From positions 1 to 7,627 of the forward strand of contig JAEOST010000256.1 in NCBI GenBank assembly GCA_016840245.1: DNA of 7,627 nt. Reading direction: 5' to 3'. The notes beneath the pieces are model-generated. The model was not told where the DNA came from, did not search any database, and saw only the letters and a program-made list of their open reading frames with translations. This stretch comes from Candidatus Thorarchaeota archaeon (GTDB lineage Archaea > Asgardarchaeota > Thorarchaeia > Thorarchaeales > Thorarchaeaceae). Below are positions 1 through 5,030 of the stretch, piece by piece. A program made the position numbers and the translations under genes. Position 1 is the first letter of the stretch; each line of letters begins with the position of its first letter.

Positions 1-1632
1 AATTTGAGCATTCCTGCACAAGTGATTCTTGAGACAGTTACTGGAGATCCTGTACTCATCGAGTTTCCATTTGGTGACGGACATATCATCATCACCACAC
101 AGACTGTGGAATGGGGGTATGGTACTCACAACATCCATTTCCTTGACAATCTACTTCTCTATACACCACAGGAAAACGAACATGAGGTAATTGCGAGCCT
201 CTATGCACCTAGAGTTTCAGTACCCGGTGAAGAGATTGCATTAGACATTCTTGTTTCAAATTGGGGCTCAGTTGTAGAGAACAATGTTGTCGTGACCGTT
301 CATGCTAACGAGGAGTTACTCTACAGTGACACTATCTCTGTTTTGTCAAATGGTACTACTTTCAATGAAGAGATATACTGGACTCCAAGGTTTCCAAGGA
401 CATACGAGTTGGTTCTCTCTGTTGAACCAGTTGCTGGTGAGGAAATTGTTGACAACAACATTGTTACCAAGGAATTAACAGTTAGATCTGAAGTGGGTGC
501 AATACTCTGGGATGTAGGTCATGGTTGCCATCCAATGGATTACTATGATGATTATGTCGTAGATCTCGAAGTCATGGGATACAGAGTTGATGAGTTATCA
601 ACTCCCATTAATGCAATTATATTAGCCAACTACTCGGTCTATGTATGTGCAGAACCAGAAGTCAACTACTGGGCTAATGAAACCGCCGCGCTACAGGCAT
701 ATGTCATGGATGGCGGAGGATTCTTCTGCATTGGGGACAGCTATCAAGCACCTCTCAACAATCTGACACTGTTTGCAGGTATCGAGTGGCTATCTGCTGG
801 AGAATGGGGCGGTGCAACTGACAACATCACAGCTCACCCTGTCACAGATGGTGTGTCGGAGGTGTACTATAGCAGCCCGGTGTCATACTTCAATCTGTCA
901 AGTCCTGCAACTGGCATAGTGTTCTTGGATAATCTTCCTGCACTCGCTATCTCAGAAGTAGGGGCTGGACGAGTTGTAGCTTTAGCAGATGACAATTGCT
1001 TCGATACTGATGAAGGCGAGAATTACTATGAATCTGACAACAAGATTCTAGCCCTAAACATCATAGACTGGTTAGCTGAGGGACGCCAGTACAACGAGAT
1101 ATCCAATGTACTGCAAGATCCCGAAGAAGTCACTCACGAAGACGCCGTCGATATCTCCTGTATGGTGACAGACTTTGCTGGAGTTGACTCAGTCACGTTG
1201 CACTATCGAGTTGATGGTGGAGAGTGGATGAGTATCGGAATGTCGCCAACTATAGAAGACACCTATACAGCAACTATTCCAGCTCAGGCTGCGGGTGCTC
1301 TAGTTGAGTACTACGTCAGTACAACCAATGCTCTCAACATCACTACTATCAATGATAATGATGGTGAACTGTATCAGTACACAGTAGCTATTCCAACACC
1401 TACCACAACGACTGCACCGACAACATCTGTATCTACAACAACATCGGTATCTACAACCACAACTGGTTCGACTTCGATTACAGTCACAACAAGCACGACA
1501 ACCACTGCACCAACTACACCAAATGGTACTCTGCCAGACAATACCATGATTATAGTCATTATAATCGTGGGAGCTGGTGGTGCTGTCTTGGTGATAGTGA
1601 TTATTATTGTGATGAAGAAACGAAGTGGATAG
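1..1632 (+). CDS. Cell-surface protein, GATase-like and Ig-like domains, C-terminal anchor (5' partial)
   Basis: The frame is open to the window edge, so the true start lies upstream; the TTG at 4 is not supported as a start. Numbering from that TTG, residues 1-55 look like the tail of a first glutamine-amidotransferase-like (ThuA/GIFT-type) domain, with GDGHIII followed by a helix. Residues 60-162 resemble a CARDB-type adhesive beta-sandwich. Residues 165-358 form a second GATase-like domain (GHGCH, DGGGFFCIGD, HPVTDGV, GAGRVVALADD). Residues 366-462 resemble an Ig/FN3-like domain. A Thr/Ser-rich stalk (463-507), a hydrophobic membrane segment (about 514-536) and the basic tail KKRSG complete an anchor topology with the domains outside the cell. 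No catalytic Cys-His-Glu triad can be assigned, so a binding or structural role at the surface is more likely than amidotransfer. Architecture is well supported; function is unknown. Confidence 0.85.
   Translation, partial: NLSIPAQVILETVTGDPVLIEFPFGDGHIIITTQTVEWGYGTHNIHFLDNLLLYTPQENEHEVIASLYAPRVSVPGEEIALDILVSNWGSVVENNVVVTVHANEELLYSDTISVLSNGTTFNEEIYWTPRFPRTYELVLSVEPVAGEEIVDNNIVTKELTVRSEVGAILWDVGHGCHPMDYYDDYVVDLEVMGYRVDELSTPINAIILANYSVYVCAEPEVNYWANETAALQAYVMDGGGFFCIGDSYQAPLNNLTLFAGIEWLSAGEWGGATDNITAHPVTDGVSEVYYSSPVSYFNLSSPATGIVFLDNLPALAISEVGAGRVVALADDNCFDTDEGENYYESDNKILALNIIDWLAEGRQYNEISNVLQDPEEVTHEDAVDISCMVTDFAGVDSVTLHYRVDGGEWMSIGMSPTIEDTYTATIPAQAAGALVEYYVSTTNALNITTINDNDGELYQYTVAIPTPTTTTAPTTSVSTTTSVSTTTTGSTSITVTTSTTTTAPTTPNGTLPDNTMIIVIIIVGAGGAVLVIVIIIVMKKRSG
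1420..1455 (+). repeat. 18-bp tandem repeat in the Thr-rich stalk
   Basis: Two adjacent 18-base units (1420-1437 and 1438-1455) are identical except at one position (T at 1428, G at 1446). They encode TTSVST twice, in frame. A looser Thr-Ala-Pro-Thr-Thr coding repeat flanks them on both sides (around 1402-1425 and 1496-1519). This fits growth of the stalk linker by replication slippage or recombination; an 18-base unit preserves the frame. Confidence 0.75.
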
Positions 1633-1648
1633 TCTATATTGACCTTAG

Positions 1649-1680
1649 GATACTGTGATCCTTTAAGTGGTCACAGTATC
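1649..1680. terminator. Stem-loop between convergent genes
   Basis: A perfect 10-bp inverted repeat, GATACTGTGA (1649-1658) and TCACAGTATC (1671-1680), can be extended by two G-C pairs after one bulged T, leaving a loop of about 7 bases. It lies between the stop at 1632 (plus) and the stop at 1686 (minus). A T run (1689-1693, ATTTTTC) follows on the plus side. The position and symmetry suggest a bidirectional 3' end or mRNA-stabilising hairpin; archaeal termination often depends mainly on the T tract, so the assignment is inferred. Confidence 0.6.
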
Positions 1681-1685
1681 ACTCA

Positions 1686-2189
1686 CTATTTTTCTGATGT
1701 GCCCTCTACTATTCGGAGAGTTGCGGCTATTCTTGTCAAGAATTGATTCTCGTTGGGTATTAACCCAACAAATGACAGTCGGTTGTTGATGGTCAGTATT
1801 GGTGCTGATGAACCAACGAATGTCGAGAAGCCCGGACCATCCAGAACTGTATTATTTCCACTTCCTCGCAGTGCGGCATTCAGCCAGTGTACAGCATCGT
1901 CAATCTGTTCCTTTGAGTCGTAGCTAGCAACACGTATACAGATGCTATCACCAAATCGTTCACGTGCTGCATCGAGAAGCTTGTTGATCTTCACCATTGG
2001 GTCCTTTGTTGCCAGTGTGAAGGTTCTAGTGTCTGACTTCTCTTCAACAACATCTGCAATTGTAGTTGTTGTATCCCCACATGCATCGTTGTCTTCCTCA
2101 ACAAGTGGTTCCTCTTCAATGATACCAATTCCTGGCATTGCTGGAAAGACTGTGACTGTGATCTTTTCTATGCACTCATCATCCGTCAT
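1686..2189 (-). CDS. Thioredoxin-fold-like small protein without CxxC
   Basis: 167 residues, soluble, no signal peptide or membrane segment. A first beta strand (10-16, ITVTVFP) is followed by a very acidic low-complexity stretch (24-36), a helix (64-78), a strand (83-89, ICIRVAS) and a helix (92-108). Near the C-terminus, APILTINNRLSFVGLIP (129-145) resembles the cis-proline, beta-hairpin and final helix entry of thioredoxin-like domains such as the ArsD or YuzD types. The cysteines (6, 37, 84) are isolated, so no dithiol redox site is present; a ligand-binding or scaffold role is possible. It is the last gene of a probable minus-strand operon, 49 bases after its neighbour, and may also have its own promoter. 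The fold call rests on pattern only; hypothetical protein is the safe name. Confidence 0.7.
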   Translation of the reverse strand: MTDDECIEKITVTVFPAMPGIGIIEEEPLVEEDNDACGDTTTTIADVVEEKSDTRTFTLATKDPMVKINKLLDAARERFGDSICIRVASYDSKEQIDDAVHWLNAALRGSGNNTVLDGPGFSTFVGSSAPILTINNRLSFVGLIPNENQFLTRIAATLRIVEGTSEK

Positions 2190-2212
2190 AATACAACTTA
2201 CTATGTGACTGT

Positions 2213-2233
2213 TGATTTATTTGTATTGATACA
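2213..2233 (-). promoter_or_regulatory. Possible promoter element and 12-base palindrome
   Basis: Read on the minus strand, an A/T-rich element ACAAATAAAT lies about 26-35 bases before the ATG at 2189, a spacing that would suit a TATA-like box with a very short leader. It overlaps or abuts the palindrome TGTATTGATACA (2222-2233), which could be an operator. The element is a poor match to the archaeal consensus and the palindrome could be chance, so this is tentative. Confidence 0.25.
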
Positions 2234-2238
2234 GCCCA

Positions 2239-2718
2239 TCATTTCTTCAGTTTGATCTCTTCAACCTCTGTCATTGATTCTGGTGATACATCACGAAACG
2301 AACCTATTGATTTACGAACAACTACTGTCCCGTCCTCATGTAAGTCTTCAACCCAACTACCTGATTGTTCTCCCCAGGATCCAATATCTGTATACTCACG
2401 AGTATACTTCGTCTTGACCTGAGCCCATTCCTCGAGATCAGTAAAATTGGATGCTTTTTTCGGAACACTTTGTTGAAGACCAATCCAGTCAAATGAGAGG
2501 TGTCCTTGATACGGATCTCCTAATGCACTGCTGGTGCGGTCTGTTGTTCTTCCCTCATAGATAAATCGAGCCTTAATCCAGAGCCAATGTCCTACCTCAG
2601 AGGTTTCAATTCTCCCACGTGGAGGAGTGTCCTCATCGAAGTAGCCTGGTGGCGAAAGGTCATCAAGATTCTTGAGTCTAGTAATTATGAATGTGTGGAG
2701 CTCAGTTGTGTCTACCAT
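2239..2718 (-). CDS. Conserved-looking hypothetical protein, tandem paralogue A
   Basis: 159 residues from the preferred ATG at 2718 (MVDTTELH). An ATG three codons upstream (2727) directly abuts the AGGAG motif and leaves no spacing, whereas the ATG at 2718 has 9 bases of spacing and matches the start of the neighbouring paralogue (MIDTTELH). By hand alignment about 83 of 158 positions are identical to the product of 2747-3229, almost without gaps. Shared blocks are SPPGYF, WLWxKAR, YEGxTxDR, EYTDxGSWG, DGTVxxRK and the C-terminal PESMTEVEEIKL. The protein is rich in Trp and charged residues, with no signal peptide, membrane segment or clustered cysteines, so it is probably cytosolic. I do not recognise the family and assign no function. 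Confidence 0.85.
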   Translation of the reverse strand: MVDTTELHTFIITRLKNLDDLSPPGYFDEDTPPRGRIETSEVGHWLWIKARFIYEGRTTDRTSSALGDPYQGHLSFDWIGLQQSVPKKASNFTDLEEWAQVKTKYTREYTDIGSWGEQSGSWVEDLHEDGTVVVRKSIGSFRDVSPESMTEVEEIKLKK

Positions 2719-2727
2719 CTTATCCAT

Positions 2728-2732
2728 CTCCT
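2728..2732 (-). promoter_or_regulatory. Ribosome binding site AGGAG that decides the start of paralogue A
   Basis: On the minus strand CTAGGAG sits immediately before the ATG at 2727 and 9 bases before the ATG at 2718. Only the latter has usable Shine-Dalgarno spacing, and it also aligns with the start of the paralogue. Confidence 0.6.
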
Positions 2733-2746
2733 AGTTATGTACTACT

Positions 2747-3229
2747 CTAGTCTGCATCTAGTTTGATTTCCTCGACTTCAGTCATGGACTCAGGGGTGAC
2801 ATCATGAAATCGACCATTTGCTTTTCGTATTTCTACTGTCCCGTCCTTTTGAATATTCTTTACATATCGACCCTCATGAAAACCCCATGAACCTACATCG
2901 GTATACTCACACAAATAATACGTCTTGATAATTGCCCACTCATCAAGGTCAAATGGACTAGAAGCCTTTGTAGGTGCAGAGTCAGCTCTTCCAACCCAGT
3001 CATACCAAGGATGCACGTCGTACATATTACCCCCAACTCCACTCTTTCGGTCTATGGTGGATCCCTCATAGTATAGGCGTGCTTTGACCCATAACCAAGC
3101 TCCCATAACAATGGCAATAGTTTTTCCCTCTGGTGGACCACTATCATGGAAATATCCCGGTGGAGAGATTCCCTCTAACTCATTCAGTTTCTTGAGTAGG
3201 AACTCATGTAGCTCAGTTGTATCAATCAT
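2747..3229 (-). CDS. Conserved-looking hypothetical protein, tandem paralogue B
   Basis: 160 residues, transcribed just before paralogue A with about 28 bases between its stop and the preferred start of A. It shares the same full-length pattern: MIDTTELH start, SPPGYF (about 22-27), WLWVKARLYYEG, DWVG, DEWAIIKT, EYTDVGSWG, DGTVEIRK and PESMTEVEEIKL near the C-terminus. The differences concentrate around residues 28-42 and 66-90, which may be a variable surface. The conserved W, D and R positions suggest one fold under selection in both copies. There is no signal peptide or membrane segment. No clear Shine-Dalgarno motif precedes the ATG. The family was not recognised; dimerisation of A and B as a heteromer is plausible but speculative. 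Confidence 0.85.
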   Translation of the reverse strand: MIDTTELHEFLLKKLNELEGISPPGYFHDSGPPEGKTIAIVMGAWLWVKARLYYEGSTIDRKSGVGGNMYDVHPWYDWVGRADSAPTKASSPFDLDEWAIIKTYYLCEYTDVGSWGFHEGRYVKNIQKDGTVEIRKANGRFHDVTPESMTEVEEIKLDAD

Positions 3230-3270
3230 TCAAACCACATCTTTAATGTGAAACAGCAACTGGTTCTTCG

Positions 3271-3576
3271 TTAATACTCCACATCAAAAATCTCGTGCTT
3301 CTTAGCATATTCGTGAGCCTGCTGGATGTTGTCAAAACACCTCAGTACATCATATGCAAAGTACTGCTGGTCCTCACGTTCGTTAAGTTCAATAATCGGT
3401 CTGGGTTCTTCAGATGCTTCCGTATAGATACGGATCAGACACAATTTGTTCTGGAGTCCTTCCTCTGCACATTTATTGCAGCCCTTAGGACCCTTGGCAC
3501 AGTGAACCCCCTCGATGACCCGTATGATGTCCTCATGTTCTCCTTCAGACATATCCATTTTATGATACATTGACAT
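3271..3576 (-). CDS. Small four-cysteine hypothetical protein
   Basis: 101 residues. Four cysteines in the N-terminal half are spaced C26-x6-C33-x2-C36-x9-C46, with His25 next to the first, which could bind zinc or another metal. The C-terminal half (72-101) reads as a strand, a helix rich in Ala/Gln/His (QQAHEYAKKH) and a final strand. It has several Met codons near the start (residues 1, 3, 7, 9). The first is preferred because AAGG lies 7 bases upstream of it on the minus strand. It appears to be the first gene of the minus-strand run 3576-1686, with 41 bases to paralogue B. No family recognised; a metal-binding regulator or accessory protein is one possibility, and a chance cysteine cluster is another. 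Confidence 0.7.
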   Translation of the reverse strand: MSMYHKMDMSEGEHEDIIRVIEGVHCAKGPKGCNKCAEEGLQNKLCLIRIYTEASEEPRPIIELNEREDQQYFAYDVLRCFDNIQQAHEYAKKHEIFDVEY

Positions 3577-3625
3577 CTAAGAACCTTATGTGGATTAATA
3601 GTTACCATCAAATTTGTTACTTTCA

Positions 3626-3970
3626 ATGGCAAACGATACTCATTCTAGCATGTTCCACGGATGTAACCTGATTGCACTCACGTTCCTCATGTAAGCAATC
3701 TTAGGATTCTTCCTGATTGCAGTGATGCCAATAGGTCTCTCAATGCTTGAAGAATTAGATACTGTTGGTCCTAAACTCTCAGGAATGAGCACAGGTCTTG
3801 CATTCTGGTTCGGTAACTTAGGCGGGTTCTTGGGCTCGATTATCTTGGAAGTCTTACGAGTGGGAACTTCATACTTCTACTCGATTCTGTATCTATTCAT
3901 TGTGATAGGAATCGTCACATTTCTTGTATTGTGGTTACCTGAAACACTGAAATGTGATTCATCCTCGTAG
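3626..3970 (+). pseudogene. 3' remnant of a major facilitator superfamily transporter
   Basis: From about 3695 to the TAG at 3970 the frame reads like the end of an MFS permease. A hydrophobic segment AILGFFLIAV runs into MPIGLSMLEEL, then VGPKLSGMSTGLAFWFGNLGGFLGS (the usual TM11 region), a further membrane segment (YFYSILYLFIVIGIVTFLVLW) and the typical closing LPET. Family-like sequence continues upstream of the GTG at 3722, so that codon is not a true start. It is broken by an in-frame TAA at 3692-3694; before it, NLIALTFLM still looks like membrane-segment sequence back to about 3668. A complete MFS protein has about 400 residues and 12 segments, but only about the last three remain, and minus-strand genes occupy the place of the rest. 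This is a truncated, decaying gene. Expression of an 82-residue product from the GTG cannot be excluded. Confidence 0.8.
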
Positions 3971-3982
3971 TATAAGACAAAT

Positions 3983-4040
3983 GAGTGGCACGAAAGAATT
4001 GAGTTAGACGAACTCAATGTGCCACTCTTTTCCACTTTTT
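3983..4040 (+). terminator. Two-tier stem-loop with T-rich tail
   Basis: The outer stem is 9 bp, GAGTGGCAC (3983-3991) with GTGCCACTC (4019-4027). The inner stem is 8 bp, ATTGAGTT (3998-4005) with AACTCAAT (4011-4018), closed by the loop AGACG; a one-sided 6-base bulge (GAAAGA) separates them. T-rich sequence follows to 4040. It fits the 3' end of the former transporter transcript. It also covers the stop and last seven codons of the minus-strand gene 4004-4366, so it may serve both strands. Confidence 0.65.
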
Positions 4041-4366
4041 GTCATGCGGCTTGGGTAGTCTGGGTGATAGAGATTGAATACAACTATCTCCCATCTTCCC
4101 ATGTCTATGTTCAGTAGTTCAAACATAGCGACACCGCGTTGGTTGGTATGTTCTGTGAGAGAATACTTTGACCCATCGGGACGTACCACAATGATATCCA
4201 CTACCATTCTAGCGACCGGATTCTGACAACCATCGGTAACAGAAACTGCTACCAAGAGATCTTGATGATTACCAGAGTAGACACTTGCTGCTTCAATCGA
4301 AGCGACTTCCATCTCCATTGTCCTCTCTGGTTGGCAGTCATTTTGGAGAGGTTGTTTTTGCATCAT
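4004..4366 (-). CDS. Small Ig-like beta-sandwich protein
   Basis: 120 residues with no signal peptide or membrane segment. Residues 35-105 have the layout of a single Ig-like or carboxypeptidase-regulatory-like domain: alternating strands (LLVAVSVTD, VVDIIVVRPDG), then a TNQRGVAMFEL turn and strand, and GRWEIVVFNLYHPDY. This matches the T-x-x-x-G-x-A-x-F pattern common in such modules. Two adjacent ATG codons begin the frame. AGGTGG (4377-4382 on the minus strand) lies about 10 bases upstream and is a plausible ribosome site, with a TATA element further up. Domains of this type are usually extracellular, so a soluble single-domain version is unusual; it could be a binding subunit of a larger complex or a fragment of a former surface protein. 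Function unknown. Confidence 0.75.
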   Translation of the reverse strand: MMQKQPLQNDCQPERTMEMEVASIEAASVYSGNHQDLLVAVSVTDGCQNPVARMVVDIIVVRPDGSKYSLTEHTNQRGVAMFELLNIDMGRWEIVVFNLYHPDYPSRMTKSGKEWHIEFV

Positions 4367-4400
4367 TGCGACACTTCCACCTATGGAATATAAGTAAAGA

Positions 4401-4411
4401 ACATATATAAG
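4401..4411. promoter_or_regulatory. Shared TATA element of a divergent gene pair
   Basis: ACATATATAAG reads as TATATAAG on the plus strand and TTATATATGT on the minus strand. On the minus strand it lies about 40 bases before the ATG at 4366, which places transcription start near 4379, just at the AGGTGG ribosome site. On the plus strand it predicts a start near 4432 and a leader of about 70 bases for the secreted protein. A second weaker plus-strand candidate, ATCTATAAC at 4461-4469, would give a shorter leader. Spacing is based on the usual archaeal distance of about 25 bases. Confidence 0.5.
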
Positions 4412-4499
4412 TGTTATTTACTAATCTACCATATTGGTTACTGGTATTTCCGTAAACAATATCTATAACCAAGTTTACCAATATTCCAGTGTGATTAAA

Positions 4500-4985
4500 A
4501 TGAAACCATCAAGTAGACCACTAATACTTCTCCTTGTAGCGTTGATGGTGATCACCCTATCAATAGGAAATGTTGAGGCAACATCTAATGATGGTACCTT
4601 ACAGGTTGACATCACCACGGCCACATACTTGGATTTAGACAACGACTCTGCTGAGGATGATGTCATCACAACATTTTCGATTCAAGTGCCAAATGGCGAT
4701 TGGGACATAGGGATGACCTTCATATATTGCTACCTCGAGCTCCCTAGCGGGATGGCGTTCGATGCTCTTCTCATGTTGAGAGGGGATTTCAGTACTCTTA
4801 CAGTGACAATGGGCTGGTATAATACCGCATTAGAGTCAGGTTGGTACTATTTCGGAGTATATGCCTGGTCATATGGCAATGATGTACCAGACTCCGGATT
4901 GGACGAGATTATCTTTGATCCGCCAACTGATGGGGTTCCAGGTGATCCAGTAATTCACTTGCTGAATGCAACAATTACACAATAA
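4500..4985 (+). CDS. Secreted hypothetical protein with acidic DxDxD loop
   Basis: 161 residues from the ATG at 4500. The frame is open back to a TTG at 4434, but the ATG at 4500 begins a textbook Sec signal peptide (basic KPSSR, hydrophobic core LILLLVALMVITL, cleavage likely after VEA at about 27) and is preceded by GTGAT at 4491-4495, which can pair with the 16S tail. The mature part begins with a strand and the acidic loop DLDNDSAEDD (45-54), similar to calcium-binding loops of extracellular proteins. Alternating aromatic and hydrophobic strands follow (FIYCYLEL, LTVTMGWYNT, SGWYYFGVYAWSY) in a beta-sandwich-like pattern. There is no C-terminal anchor, so it is probably released or held by a partner. 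The next gene, a regulator, follows after 45 bases with no visible promoter, suggesting co-transcription. Family not recognised. Confidence 0.85.
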   Translation: MKPSSRPLILLLVALMVITLSIGNVEATSNDGTLQVDITTATYLDLDNDSAEDDVITTFSIQVPNGDWDIGMTFIYCYLELPSGMAFDALLMLRGDFSTLTVTMGWYNTALESGWYYFGVYAWSYGNDVPDSGLDEIIFDPPTDGVPGDPVIHLLNATITQ

Positions 4986-5016
4986 GTAATATTGGGGGAT
5001 AAGCACGGAGAGAGAG

Positions 5017-5023
5017 AAGGAGG
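5017..5023 (+). promoter_or_regulatory. Strong ribosome binding site AAGGAGG that decides a TTG start
   Basis: AAGGAGG lies exactly 7 bases before the TTG at 5031. It is inside the longer open frame that begins at the TTG at 4992, which has no such motif. The regulator is therefore best started at 5031. Confidence 0.8.
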
Positions 5024-5030
5024 ATATTAT

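Noticed and set aside
1420..1520. Possible CRISPR-like or minisatellite array
   Set aside because: There are only two adjacent 18-base units without spacers, inside a coding stalk.
1374..1559. Minus-strand open frame of 61 codons rich in Val
   Set aside because: It is the antisense of the Thr-rich stalk codons; the Val-rich composition is a by-product of ACN codons, with no ribosome site.
1942..2208. Plus-strand open frame of 88 codons
   Set aside because: It is antisense to the thioredoxin-like gene, Ser/Val-rich, and has no domain pattern.
3295..3573. Plus-strand open frame of 92 codons with hydrophobic start
   Set aside because: It lies fully opposite the four-cysteine gene, whose composition and ribosome site are more convincing; the hydrophobicity is a shadow effect.
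3722..3970. Intact 82-residue membrane protein starting at the GTG
   Set aside because: Transporter-like sequence continues upstream of the GTG, and the segment matches only the C-terminal end of a much longer family, so a remnant is more likely.
4434..4499. N-terminal extension of the secreted protein from a TTG at 4434
   Set aside because: It would place 22 polar residues before a standard signal peptide and overlaps the promoter region; the ATG at 4500 has a ribosome site.
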